A stretch of DNA of 61,958 bases from an uncultured Erysipelotrichaceae bacterium (GTDB taxonomy: Bacteria; Bacillota_I; Bacilli_A; Erysipelotrichales; Erysipelotrichaceae): the NCBI GenBank assembly GCA_902761625.1, contig CACWLH010000004.1, positions 25,728 through 87,685 on the forward strand, in the 5' to 3' direction. The notes below the pieces were generated by a model. That model was not told where the DNA came from and did not search any database. It saw nothing but the letters and a program-made list of their open reading frames with translations. Below, one piece after another: positions 53,472 through 61,958 of this stretch. The number at the start of each line of letters is the position of its first letter. Within the stretch, counting starts at the first letter, position 1. Made by a program: the position numbers and the translations under genes.

Positions 53472-53536
53472 AAGCCTGTCCAAACCCTTCGCTTTCCGTA
53501 TGAAAGCATCTATTGAAAATTGAGCATCAATTTACG

Positions 53537-53567
53537 AAGGCACCTGTCCACCATGCAGGTGCCTTTT
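53537..53567 (+). terminator. Terminator of the msmK-like gene
   Basis: AAGGCACCTG / CAGGTGCCTT, perfect 10 bp, followed by TTTT. Confidence 0.9.
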
Positions 53568-53642
53568 AAATCGTTTTTTCAGACATCCCTTTTTTCCGAT
53601 TGAGGACTATAATTGCTTTGTTGTTTCCAAAGAGGTATCAAT

Positions 53643-55034
53643 ATGTCATCCAGTAATATTTCAAAAGAAGAACTGTTCGCAAATATCCCGGTTCCCCGCG
53701 CCTTGATGACCATGGCGGTTCCCACCATCATTTCGCAGGTGATTAATCTGATCTATAACATGGTGGACGCCTTCTTCATCGGCAGAACCGGCAATTCGTA
53801 TATGATGGCAGCCACCAGTGTCACCCTTACCCTGGTGATGATGAATGTGGCGCTGTCCAATCTCTTCGGCATCGGCGGCGGCTCCCACGTCGCCCGTCTG
53901 ATGGGACGGAAGAAAAATGAAGAAGGCAAGGCGGTCAGCGCCTTCAGCTTTTATGGCGCGGTATGCATCGCCCTGCTCTATTCCCTGCTGACCGGAATCT
54001 TTCTGGATCCATTGCTGAGACTGCTTGGCGCATCCAGCGCAACCATCGGCTATGCGCACAGCTACGCATTGATTGTCATTGTCATCGGTTCCCTTCCCTC
54101 CATTCTTTCCCTTGCCCTTGGGCATCTGTTAAGAAATGCGGGATTCTCATCCAAAGCCAGCTTCGGGCTTTCCATGGGCGGTATCCTCAACTGCTTCCTG
54201 GATCCCCTGTTCATGTTTGTCATCCTGCCTCAGGGCAATGAGGTCACCGGCGCTGCCATCGCCACCACGATTTCAAATGCCATTTCCTGCCTCTATCTGC
54301 TTTATGCATATCAGAAAGCAGGCAGTGATGCGCCTCTGTCCATGAATCCACGGGATGCATTAAGAACAGAAGCCGCCGACAGAAAAGCCGTCTTTACCGT
54401 CGGTATTCCTTCCGCGCTTTTAACCGGTCTTTTCGATCTGGCCAATATCTGCGTCAATATCATCGCCTCTTCGCACAATGATCTGGTGCTTGCGGGTATG
54501 GGCATTGTCATGAAAGTCGAACGGATTCCCAATGCGGTCAACATCGGCATCTGCCAGGGAATGCTGCCGATTGTGGCTTACAACTATTCTTCCGGAAACC
54601 GACAGAGAATGAAAAAGACGATCAATACGGCAAGATTTGCCGGACTGGCAATCTCCGCCGCAAGTATCATCTTCTTCCAGCTCTTCGCTCCTTCCGTGAC
54701 AAAGATGTTCTTAAGCACCAAAGGAAGCGATGCTTCAACAGCACTGCAGACCATCGCCTATGCGTCGTTGTTCTTGCGGATCAGATGTCTTGCCTCACCG
54801 GTGCAGCTGATCAACTACCACACCTCCTACTGCATGCAGGCAATGGGAAAGGGAAAGGAGACACTGCTCCATGCCTTTGTGCGTGAGCTTGTCTTCTACA
54901 TTCCGATGATGTTCCTTCTGGATCATCTCTTCGCCGAAACCGGACTGGCGTGTGCGCTGGTCGTCGGGGAAGGCCTGGCATCATTGTTTGCCCTGTATCT
55001 TCTGCACAGAACCATTGCGGATCAGAATATGTAA
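53643..55034 (+). CDS. MATE family efflux transporter
   Basis: 464 residues from the ATG at 53643 (AAAGAGG upstream). Twelve transmembrane helices in two related halves; the N-terminal block FANIPVPRALMTMAVPTIISQVINLIYNMVDAFFIGRTG is the DinF/NorM-like MATE signature, and the C-terminal half holds YNYSSGNRQRMKKTI. It exports cationic compounds using Na+ or H+. No regulator adjoins it. A bidirectional terminator follows. Confidence 0.93.
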   Translation: MSSSNISKEELFANIPVPRALMTMAVPTIISQVINLIYNMVDAFFIGRTGNSYMMAATSVTLTLVMMNVALSNLFGIGGGSHVARLMGRKKNEEGKAVSAFSFYGAVCIALLYSLLTGIFLDPLLRLLGASSATIGYAHSYALIVIVIGSLPSILSLALGHLLRNAGFSSKASFGLSMGGILNCFLDPLFMFVILPQGNEVTGAAIATTISNAISCLYLLYAYQKAGSDAPLSMNPRDALRTEAADRKAVFTVGIPSALLTGLFDLANICVNIIASSHNDLVLAGMGIVMKVERIPNAVNIGICQGMLPIVAYNYSSGNRQRMKKTINTARFAGLAISAASIIFFQLFAPSVTKMFLSTKGSDASTALQTIAYASLFLRIRCLASPVQLINYHTSYCMQAMGKGKETLLHAFVRELVFYIPMMFLLDHLFAETGLACALVVGEGLASLFALYLLHRTIADQNM

Positions 55035-55072
55035 AAAAGAAGGCGCTGTCCGGTTTGAGACAGTGCCTTCGT
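55033..55072 (-). terminator. Bidirectional terminator between MATE and OYE-like genes
   Basis: GAAGGCGCTGTC / GACAGTGCCTTC (one wobble). The minus strand gives a TTTTTT tail; the plus strand a weaker one. Confidence 0.8.
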
Positions 55073-55085
55073 TCATTTTGAAATA

Positions 55086-57020
55086 TCAGATATCAAGCGC
55101 CGCGTGATAACCCTGATAAACGGCATTGGTGATTGTAGATACTCTGGAAGCGTCGCCGATGACTCTGACATAGGGAGCCCCGTCGAGCAGATCAGTGACA
55201 TTGGTGCTTCTCTGTCCGAGTGCGCAGATGACGCTTGTGCCGGGCACGAGCACCTCATTGTTATCCTTGTCCGCGCACCAAACGCCTTCATCACTGATTC
55301 TCAGACCTTTCAGGCCGGTATGGACTGTGACGTATCTGTCGATCTCTTTGAGCAATAACGGTCTGTGTCTGACATTTGCGTCAGGAGCCAGAACATCTCT
55401 CATTTCTACCAGATGAACTTTCTTTCCTTCCTGGCCTAAATGAATCGCGCATTCGCATCCGGCAAGTCCGCCGCCAAGCACGACGACATCATCACCGACT
55501 TTTTCCTTCTCAAGATAATAGTTGTTCACAATGACACACTTATCGATTCCGGGCAGCGGCGGAACAATCGGTGTTGAACCGGTTGCGATGATCAATGCGT
55601 CCGGATTTTCCTTTTCGCAGAGTTCCTTTGTGACCGGAGTGTTGAGAACGATCTTCACACCTGCTTTTTCGCAGAAGAGTTTATATGTCAGAGAGAGCTG
55701 ATACATCTCTTTCTTGAACGGCAGTGCCTGTTCGGATTTGAGGATACCGCCGACTTCGCTTTCCTTTTCATAAAGGGTGACATCATGTCCTCTCAGGGCA
55801 GCCGTATATGCCGCATACAGTCCGCCCGGACCGCCGCCGGCAACCATGACCTTCTTTTTCACAGGCGCGGGATAAACCCTGTCCCCTTCGAGCTCTCTGC
55901 CGATCACCGGATTGACCGTGCATCTTCTGGTTGAGGTTGCCGCCCGCTCTGCCATGCATGTGAAGCATCTTAAGCATCTGACAATCTCATCATCCCGGTT
56001 TTCCATGACCTTCTGCGGAAGGTACGGATCGGCGAGCAGAGCTCTGCCCATGTATACAAGATCCGCTTTTCCGCTTGCGATGATTTCTTCCAGCTGGGCA
56101 GGATCATTGAGTCCGCCGAGTGTGGAAACCGGCTTGGACACATGCTTTTTGATTTCCGCAGCCAGATAGACATTGCGGCCGTGTTCCTCAAACATGGAAG
56201 GATGGGTGATTCCGAATGTCTTCTGGTAAGTGCCCGCGGAGACATGGATGATATCGCAGTACGGTTCGATCATCTTCGCGATCTCAATTCCCTCTTCCAG
56301 ATGATAGCCTTCCGGTACAAACTCATCGCCGCTCATTCTGAATTCAATCGGGAAGAACGGTCCGACCGCCTCCCTGACCGCCTTCAATACTTCAATTGCC
56401 AGACGGCATCTGTTTTCCAGGCTGCCCCCGTATTCATCGGTTCTGTGATTGAACATCGGGGAAAGAAACTGGTTGATCAGCCAGCCGTGGCCGCCATGAA
56501 CCATGAGAAGTTCAAATCCTGCTCTTTTCGCAAGGCCCGCCACATGACCGTATGCCTCAACGATTTCTTTGATCATGTCTTTGGTCAGCGCTTTGACTTC
56601 TACGCCGTCATTTCTGACTGTGTCGCTGGGTCCCCACTGATGCATGGACTTCTGTTTCTTCTTGTCTGTCATATAGGTTCCCGCAAACATTCCCGAATGG
56701 GACAGTTCAAGGGACGGGATGGCGCCATGGCGTTTGATCGCATCCGCGCAATAAGTTGCCTGGGCGAGGGAGTTCAGAATGCTTTCATCCAGATGATAGG
56801 CATGCGAACCGTCGGTCGCGGGATGGACCATGCATTCGGAAACCGTGACAACGGCAGCGCCGCCTTTGGCTCTTAATTCATAGAAGGCTTTGGACTTGTC
56901 GCCGATACAGCCGTCATTGGCAATGTCGGTGCCTCCCATCGGTGCGGAGCACATCCGGTTTCTGAGCACCGTTCTGCCCACAACAAGGGGACTGCAGAGA
57001 TTTTTAAATTTTCTTTCCAT
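55086..57020 (-). CDS. Two-domain OYE-like flavoenzyme (FMN, 4Fe-4S, FAD)
   Basis: 644 residues of the 2,4-dienoyl-CoA reductase / BaiCD / enoate reductase group. An N-terminal FMN TIM barrel (residues about 1-330; FELLMVHGGHGWLINQFLSP) is followed by the cluster-binding Cys motif CLRCFTCMAE with a later CTVNP, and a C-terminal FAD/NAD(P)H domain with VMVAGGGPGGLYAA and VVVLGGGLAGCECA. These enzymes reduce C=C bonds in acids, bile acids, flavonoids or steroids in anaerobes. The substrate is not readable from sequence. It is the last gene of a four-gene operon (DUF1858, ParB-BMP, phosphoesterase, this). Confidence 0.9.
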   Translation of the reverse strand: MERKFKNLCSPLVVGRTVLRNRMCSAPMGGTDIANDGCIGDKSKAFYELRAKGGAAVVTVSECMVHPATDGSHAYHLDESILNSLAQATYCADAIKRHGAIPSLELSHSGMFAGTYMTDKKKQKSMHQWGPSDTVRNDGVEVKALTKDMIKEIVEAYGHVAGLAKRAGFELLMVHGGHGWLINQFLSPMFNHRTDEYGGSLENRCRLAIEVLKAVREAVGPFFPIEFRMSGDEFVPEGYHLEEGIEIAKMIEPYCDIIHVSAGTYQKTFGITHPSMFEEHGRNVYLAAEIKKHVSKPVSTLGGLNDPAQLEEIIASGKADLVYMGRALLADPYLPQKVMENRDDEIVRCLRCFTCMAERAATSTRRCTVNPVIGRELEGDRVYPAPVKKKVMVAGGGPGGLYAAYTAALRGHDVTLYEKESEVGGILKSEQALPFKKEMYQLSLTYKLFCEKAGVKIVLNTPVTKELCEKENPDALIIATGSTPIVPPLPGIDKCVIVNNYYLEKEKVGDDVVVLGGGLAGCECAIHLGQEGKKVHLVEMRDVLAPDANVRHRPLLLKEIDRYVTVHTGLKGLRISDEGVWCADKDNNEVLVPGTSVICALGQRSTNVTDLLDGAPYVRVIGDASRVSTITNAVYQGYHAALDI

Positions 57021-57080
57021 AATGTGATTGCCTTTCTGATTCAGTTTTCTTTCAACCGTTTTGCGGTGAACTTCCTTTGT

Positions 57081-57749
57081 TCAGAGATGATGCTTTTTCC
57101 GGACATACCAGTCATAGAGTTTACTGCCGGTATTGCCCTGTGCAGGGTATTCATCTTCTTTGATATCTACCATCCAGGAGCCGTATCCGTTGATGATTTT
57201 CGTTCCGGAGGAATGGATTCTTTCTCTTTTAAATGCTCCGTACTCCGCATGCACATGGCCATGGAACATATAAGCCGGATGATACTGTTCAATCAGATCA
57301 TTGAAACACTCAAAGCCTCTGTGAGGCAGATCATCCAGATCTCCATAGCCGTATGCCGGGGCATGGGTGAGCAGCACATCAAAACCGTTCATCAGCTTCA
57401 GTTTCAGTTTCAGCTTCTGAATACGCTTTTCCATGTCTGCTTCGGTATACATATTCTTCCGGCTTCCGTACTTATAGGAACCGCCAAGTCCGAGAATCCT
57501 GAGTCCATGAAAATCATAGATGGTATCCTCGACACAATCGCATCCCAGCGGTTCATGGATTTCGTATTTGTCATCGTGGTTGCCGCGTACATAAAGCAGC
57601 GGCTTGTTGACCATTGTCACCAGAAATTCCAGATAGTCCGGATCAAGATCGCCGCATGAAAGGATCAGGTCCACACCTTCCGTTTTTGATGCGCGGTAAT
57701 AATCCCACAAGGCGGTTTCCTCATGGTCGGCAACCAGCATGACTCTCAT
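57081..57749 (-). CDS. Metallophosphoesterase
   Basis: 222 residues. Calcineurin-like motifs in order: VADHEE (first Asp-x-His), SCGDLDPDYLEF, VRGNHDD, LLTHAPAYG and FHGHVHAEYG. They bind two metals and cleave phosphoesters; the true substrate is unknown. Starts 2 bases after the ParB-BMP fusion stop, so it is translationally linked to it. Confidence 0.9.
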   Translation of the reverse strand: MRVMLVADHEETALWDYYRASKTEGVDLILSCGDLDPDYLEFLVTMVNKPLLYVRGNHDDKYEIHEPLGCDCVEDTIYDFHGLRILGLGGSYKYGSRKNMYTEADMEKRIQKLKLKLKLMNGFDVLLTHAPAYGYGDLDDLPHRGFECFNDLIEQYHPAYMFHGHVHAEYGAFKRERIHSSGTKIINGYGSWMVDIKEDEYPAQGNTGSKLYDWYVRKKHHL

Positions 57750-57751
57750 AA

Positions 57752-59674
57752 TCAGGCCTTTTCCTTCGCGGCATCCACACCGGATACCTTTGACAGTTTT
57801 CTGCCGCTTTCATTCAGTTCATGGAATTCGGGAATGACGCCGATGACATTGTCATTGAGCCAGTCCATGCGGATGATCTGCTCATTGCTCAGTCTGCCGG
57901 CACGGCTGTCCTGGATGAGCTTTTCCGTGCTGCGCAGTTCGCCTGAGAAAGGATTCAATGTCCCGCTGATCAGTCCTGACTTCATCAGACTGATCATTTT
58001 GGCGGAACTGTACGGAATCCGTGAGGAAAGAACCAGATCCAGGACATCCGAATTCATGCCCCACCAGTAGTTGACTGATTTCTTCTTCGGATCCTTTTCC
58101 GCATTCCATGTGCCCTCAAGCACCTGGGAAACCAGTTTTTCATAATATTTCGGCCAGTTGATGACCGGCATGGCAAGATTTGCAATCGAGCCGTCCGCCT
58201 CCTTGCGGCAAAGGCCGAAGATCGTATGATCCTCTTTCAGAGAAACAAAATCCGCCGCCGAAAAGATCTGGATATCCAGATCATCAAGCAGTGAGAACCA
58301 TTTCTCATCATGGACGCCGCTCCAGCCAAGATAGATCCGGCACTGCGGATCGATCAGAGAGGCACCGATGGCAAACGCATTGATCGATGCGATGGTTCCG
58401 TAGATCGGATAATCGGCGATATAGCATACCTTATGATTCTGTGCACACATCGCACTGAGTGCTCCCATCAAAAATTTCACTTCATACATGCGGGCGTAAT
58501 AGGAGCGCACCGCGCTGGATGAGGAATTGATCGAGCAGTTGAGATATTTTGTTTTCGGATGGGCGATCGCCGCCTTGAGCGTCTCCTGCATCATGCTCGG
58601 TGATACGGTGAAAACCATATCCGCCGATGCGGAAGCCCTGTTCAGTGCGTCTTTGAGTTTTTCGTCAGTGTCGCAGTTTTCATATACTTCCGTAGTCACT
58701 TCACTTCCGAACTTCTTGTTCAGATACATCCGGCCGACCTCATGTTCATAAGTCCAGGCGGAATCCTGCGGATTTTTGTCATAGACAAATGCGATGTTCA
58801 GCGGTTTCTCATCGAGTTTAATCGGCAGGATTTTCTTGAGATCCGATAACGGCGTATCTTTCTTTTCCGCCGGTGTTTCGCGGAAGGAAATGCTGTCGGG
58901 AACAGACTGCGCCTGCAGTTCTTTTCTGATTTTCAGCACATTTCTGCGCAACGTGTCCTGTCCGGACAGTCTCAGCGAATCAAAGCCATAGATAGAAATA
59001 TAGGTCAGAAACGCATCGGATTCCTCACCGCTGCCTGAGACATGTTCGAGATTCCGGTATGCCTTTGCGAACTGATAATAGGCAGCCTTGACCCTGCTGA
59101 CGGTAATGTCATCCCATTTTGTTTTCAGATCGAGACCGAGCGCCTGCGCAAATTCCAGATAATCTCCCTTTGCTGAGAAGTTGAGCTCATACAGCGGACA
59201 GACCGCAAAGAATTTCAGGAATTCATCATAGACATCCGGCGTGTGGTTTTCTTCCTGTCTCACAAGCCGTCTGACTCTTGCACTGATCACGGGCATGCCC
59301 ACATAAGCGGCGACCGAGACGCGCTTGTTGCCTTCCTGCACGTAAAAATGATGCAGGTATTCATAAACAAGAATGGAATCTCTGAGTCCCTCCTCTGCCT
59401 GCGATTCATACAGACGGCTCCATTTGCCTGCAAATTCACTATCCTTCTCCATGATGGGCATGAAATTGCATGCGAAAGCCTGCTGTCTGCCGGCTGTTTT
59501 GGTGCCGGCAATCAATGACAGCGGAATGTCCATGGTGCCAAGATCTCTCACGCTGCATGTTTTCGCATCCAGAAAATCATCCAGCGCACTGAGATATGGA
59601 TTTCTGCCTTCGTGGATGGCTTTGTTAAAAGCCTGTTCGCCGAGTTTCAATGCTTTGGAATAATCGTCATTCAT
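57752..59674 (-). CDS. Cytosolic fusion of a ParB-like domain and a BMP/PBP1 binding domain
   Basis: 640 residues without signal peptide or membrane helix. About residues 60-150 resemble a ParB/sulfiredoxin-like domain (IPLSLIAGTKTAGRQQAF, and the turn QEGNKRVSVAAYVG seen in ParB-type proteins). About residues 295-600 are a BMP-type (Med/TmpC) periplasmic-binding fold (LNIAFVYDKNPQDSAWTYEHEVG, VCYIADYPIYGTIASINAFAIGA), the same fold as nucleoside-binding lipoproteins. Because it stays in the cytosol, it could be a sensor of a nucleoside or similar ligand coupled to a ParB-like nucleotidase or DNA-binding module. Function unknown; annotation as a transporter subunit would be misleading. Confidence 0.75.
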   Translation of the reverse strand: MNDDYSKALKLGEQAFNKAIHEGRNPYLSALDDFLDAKTCSVRDLGTMDIPLSLIAGTKTAGRQQAFACNFMPIMEKDSEFAGKWSRLYESQAEEGLRDSILVYEYLHHFYVQEGNKRVSVAAYVGMPVISARVRRLVRQEENHTPDVYDEFLKFFAVCPLYELNFSAKGDYLEFAQALGLDLKTKWDDITVSRVKAAYYQFAKAYRNLEHVSGSGEESDAFLTYISIYGFDSLRLSGQDTLRRNVLKIRKELQAQSVPDSISFRETPAEKKDTPLSDLKKILPIKLDEKPLNIAFVYDKNPQDSAWTYEHEVGRMYLNKKFGSEVTTEVYENCDTDEKLKDALNRASASADMVFTVSPSMMQETLKAAIAHPKTKYLNCSINSSSSAVRSYYARMYEVKFLMGALSAMCAQNHKVCYIADYPIYGTIASINAFAIGASLIDPQCRIYLGWSGVHDEKWFSLLDDLDIQIFSAADFVSLKEDHTIFGLCRKEADGSIANLAMPVINWPKYYEKLVSQVLEGTWNAEKDPKKKSVNYWWGMNSDVLDLVLSSRIPYSSAKMISLMKSGLISGTLNPFSGELRSTEKLIQDSRAGRLSNEQIIRMDWLNDNVIGVIPEFHELNESGRKLSKVSGVDAAKEKA

Positions 59675-59679
59675 TCGGT

Positions 59680-59913
59680 TTATCCTTCGTGCTTTTTGAT
59701 CACATCCTTGAGCATTTCAATCAGTTTATCTGCAGGTTTATGGACCTTTTCTGCGACATCGCTGATGGTTGCCTTGGCGAGAATCATCTTGATCATCGGA
59801 GACGGAAGCTTCGCCGCCTGGGAACTGAGTTTCTTCACCTCATCGATCAGCCAGGGATATTCCTTTGCCAGATCTTTCAATCTTGTATCTTTTGTGATAT
59901 TCTCCAGATTCAT
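59680..59913 (-). CDS. DUF1858-like small protein
   Basis: 77 residues. LENITKDTRLKDLAKEYPWLIDEVKKL is the start of the DUF1858 helix-turn-helix-like domain, often found with Fe-S and hydride-transfer proteins. Its role is unknown. It is the first gene of the operon with the ParB-BMP fusion 5 bases downstream, and is divergent from the sensory hydrogenase gene, another Fe-S protein. Confidence 0.8.
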   Translation of the reverse strand: MNLENITKDTRLKDLAKEYPWLIDEVKKLSSQAAKLPSPMIKMILAKATISDVAEKVHKPADKLIEMLKDVIKKHEG

Positions 59914-60069
59914 ATCTTTTACCTCTCAATATTTCAGGCGGAATCCGCCTTCTCTAATATCGTAACAAAAATCATCAAGACTGTTTCATTTCCGTTGTGA
60001 AATTCATCCGAAAGTTTCCGCGTACAATGTTATAATTTCAGCGCAATACAATGCCAGGAGAAAACAATT
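59914..60069. promoter_or_regulatory. Divergent promoter region, DUF1858 operon and hydrogenase
   Basis: Contains TATAAT at 60031-60036 for the plus-strand hydrogenase gene, without a good -35. Minus-strand signals are unclear. Confidence 0.45.
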
Positions 60070-61779
60070 ATGAAATCTGAATATATCAGACTGGTTGACT
60101 CTCATTGTCACAACTGTCTGCGCTGCGTGCGGGCATGTCCGACCAATGCGATGACTTATCTGAACAATGAGCCCAGAATCGAAGCCAATGACTGCATTCT
60201 GTGCGGACGCTGCTATGCGGCCTGTCCCCATGATGCCAAAACACAGAAATCCGAATTCAGACAGGTGCTGAAATGGCTGGAAAACGGTGAGGAAGTCATT
60301 CTGAGCGCAGCCCCGAGCTTTGCGGTAATCTGGGAAAATATCGGTTCTCTGAAAAACATCCTGAAAAGACGCGGCTTCACAGATGTCAGAGAGACAGCCG
60401 AAGGCGCCGCCATGGTTTCCCGCGCATATATCAAGCTCATGAATGAGCATACGATGAAAAACATCATCACGACATGCTGTCCGGCCGTCAACACATTGAT
60501 TGAGAAGGAATATCCCGATCTGATTGATCAGATGGCTCCGGTGGTTTCACCTCTGATCGCCCACGGACGCATGATCAAAAAGAACCATCCGGATGCGAAG
60601 GTCGTCTTCCTTTCCCCCTGCATTGCCAAGTTCAAGGAAATCGCCGATGCCCGCTTTGACGGGGCTGTCGATGCCTGTGTCTCCATGCTTGAAATCGTGA
60701 ACTGGGTCAGGGATGAATTATGCGATGAGGAGATTGAGGACTGGAATGATTTCGAAGGCTCCATCTCCAGAATCTATCCGGCTGCCGGCGGTGTGATCGC
60801 CACCCTTCCGGACAATGACAATTATGAATATTTACCGGTGGACGGCATTGAGCGGGTAAGGGTCATGCTGGAATCCATCCGCAGCGGTGAGCTGGAAGGC
60901 TGTCTGCTGGAAGTCAACTCCTGCCGCGGCGCATGCCTTGCAGGACCATTGCTTTCCCACTTCAACCACGCTGAATTCGCCGGTCAAAGACGCATCAACA
61001 AAATCACCCGCAATCTGCCCAAGGTCACCGACGGAGAACTGCCGGTTGAGATGAAGGCTGTCTGGAAGGATGACAGTGCGCATCATACAGCTCACTCCGA
61101 AGAGGAAATCCGCAGACAGATGATCGCAATGGGCAAGACCAGCCCGATGAAAATCCATGACTGCGGCGCATGCGGATATGAAACATGCCGTCTCAAGGCA
61201 ATCGCGGTTCTCGACGGAAAGGCGGATCCCAAGATCTGTCTGCCTGAAGCCCTCGAAGCTGCGCAGTCTCTTTCCAACGTCGTGCTTGACAACACCCCCA
61301 ACGGCATCATCGTCGTGGATGATGAACTGCGGGTCAGAGATATGAACAAGAGCGCCAGACATGTTCTCGGCTATGATATGGTCTCCCCTTCCGGAATGCC
61401 GCTCGAAGGCATTCTGCCCAATGAGGCTTTGATGGATCTGATCCGCAAAACCGGCCGCAAGGCAGCCCACTTCCATTGTTACTATGAGATGTATGACAAG
61501 CTGTTCGAGCACGCGGTGGTCGGTGTGCAGAACCAGAATCTCAAGGTCATCATCCTCATGGACAGAACCGAGGAAACGCTCATAGAAGCAGCCATGGCAT
61601 CCATGCGCACACAGACTATCGAAGTCACCCAGCAGGTGATCAACGATCAGATGAGAGCGGTCCAGGAGATCGCCTCCATGCTCGGTGAGACAACTGCGAA
61701 GTCCAAGGTCGCATTATTGAAACTGCAGAAAGTCATCAACGGGGAAGAGAACATGTCAATCACCCCGCCTAAGTTCTAG
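60070..61779 (+). CDS. Sensory-type [FeFe] hydrogenase with PAS domain
   Basis: 569 residues. Two 4Fe-4S clusters at the N terminus (CHNCLRCVRACP and CILCGRCYAACP), then an H-cluster domain with all ligands: TTCCPAVN, SPCIAKFKE and NSCRGACLAG. The Met/Gly of the last motif is altered (L3 ends LAGPL rather than xGG), as in non-catalytic sensory groups. Next is a CGACGYETCRLKA Fe-S domain at about residues 367-379 and a PAS domain (about 400-500; NTPNGIIVVDDELRVRDMNKSA). This layout is that of HydS-like H2 sensors that report hydrogen to a phosphatase or kinase partner. AGGAG lies before the ATG. A SpoIIE-type partner, if present, would lie beyond the window. Confidence 0.85.
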   Translation: MKSEYIRLVDSHCHNCLRCVRACPTNAMTYLNNEPRIEANDCILCGRCYAACPHDAKTQKSEFRQVLKWLENGEEVILSAAPSFAVIWENIGSLKNILKRRGFTDVRETAEGAAMVSRAYIKLMNEHTMKNIITTCCPAVNTLIEKEYPDLIDQMAPVVSPLIAHGRMIKKNHPDAKVVFLSPCIAKFKEIADARFDGAVDACVSMLEIVNWVRDELCDEEIEDWNDFEGSISRIYPAAGGVIATLPDNDNYEYLPVDGIERVRVMLESIRSGELEGCLLEVNSCRGACLAGPLLSHFNHAEFAGQRRINKITRNLPKVTDGELPVEMKAVWKDDSAHHTAHSEEEIRRQMIAMGKTSPMKIHDCGACGYETCRLKAIAVLDGKADPKICLPEALEAAQSLSNVVLDNTPNGIIVVDDELRVRDMNKSARHVLGYDMVSPSGMPLEGILPNEALMDLIRKTGRKAAHFHCYYEMYDKLFEHAVVGVQNQNLKVIILMDRTEETLIEAAMASMRTQTIEVTQQVINDQMRAVQEIASMLGETTAKSKVALLKLQKVINGEENMSITPPKF

Positions 61780-61958
61780 CGAACTATAGGCGAGGCTTGT
61801 AAGCAGGAAAGAATTACATTCAGTTCTGCTGTCAGGCCTGATTGATAAGCCTAAGTGCCCCGGGCACTACGTTATACAGGAATATATAGGTACCGTTGGA
61901 TACTCCACTAGTCCAACGCTCTACGGATACGGATTAAACATCCTTTATGGGTATGAGG
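61780..61958 (+). ncRNA. Unidentified structured non-coding region at window end
   Basis: 179 bases without an open frame, packed with stems: AGTTC/GAACT at the hydrogenase stop, AGCA-GAA / TTC-TGCT (about 61802-61830), AGGC/GCCT, AGTGCCC/GGGCACT around 61854-61868, and CGTTGGA / TCCAACG (about 61894-61918). No T run appears before the window ends. It could be a riboswitch of the next gene or a larger RNA. I cannot match it to a known class. Confidence 0.5.

Noticed and set aside
55086..57020. Naming the OYE-like gene as a bile-acid (baiCD) or flavonoid reductase
   Set aside because: The fold is shared by many reductases and no bai or flavonoid genes adjoin it, so a specific name is not supported.

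Overview
The window looks like a chromosome segment of a gut-type, fermentative, low-to-mid GC Bacillota. The family is uncertain; the protein styles resemble Erysipelotrichia. Support comes from strong AGGAGG ribosome-binding sites, LacI/AraC/MarR regulators, PTS and CUT1-type sugar transporters sharing an MsmK ATPase, GPH symporters, several cytoplasmic glycosidases and a sensory-type [FeFe] hydrogenase. I see no rRNA, tRNA, insertion sequence, prophage or CRISPR array.

Layout. 1-5 kb: 3' end of a cobalamin-dependent methionine synthase, an SGNH-like/MBOAT O-acylation pair, and a cobalamin-riboswitch operon (DUF4430 lipid- or membrane-anchored protein plus ECF S component). 5-6.5 kb: a PurF-like protein whose catalytic Cys is replaced by Gly. 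6.7-12.5 kb: PTS EIIBC, 6-phospho-beta-glucosidase and EIIA, with a large AraC regulator carrying a GH39-like domain. 12.6-15.2 kb: an ECF sigma factor, with a probable autoregulated promoter, translationally coupled to a membrane-anchored C39-like peptidase. 15.2-18.3 kb: acyl-carrier-protein-like gene, FMN oxidoreductase, XRE regulator and a second 6-phospho-beta-glucosidase. 18.4-25.4 kb: flavodoxin, cysE-cysK behind a Cys-Cys-Cys leader peptide, acylphosphatase, an unknown membrane protein under a yybP-ykoY (Mn2+) riboswitch, a lipoprotein-type prephenate dehydratase and a DUF1269-like protein.

25.6-37 kb: a six-gene glycoside operon (GPH symporter, GH2, sugar isomerase/epimerase, GH78 rhamnosidase, GH43, GH1) with a divergent AraC regulator. 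All its enzymes lack signal peptides, so intact glycosides are probably imported and hydrolysed inside. 37-42.5 kb: peptide deformylase, a HAD phosphatase and a MarR-controlled heterodimeric ABC exporter. 42.7-53.5 kb: LacI regulators and a fructan/sucrose-type system (CUT1 permeases, binding protein, GH32), with the ATPase supplied by an msmK-like gene in the divergent cluster. 53.6-62 kb: MATE exporter, a DUF1858 / ParB-BMP fusion / phosphoesterase / OYE-like flavoenzyme operon, a sensory hydrogenase, and the start of an unidentified strongly structured non-coding region that runs off the end.

The most interesting signals are regulatory RNAs: a candidate ribosome-mediated cysteine attenuator before cysK, a manganese riboswitch with terminator before an unknown membrane protein, and recurrent stable hairpins placed after transporter genes in three sugar operons. 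Protein oddities include the Cys-less PurF paralogue, an exported prephenate dehydratase and a cytosolic ParB-BMP fusion.
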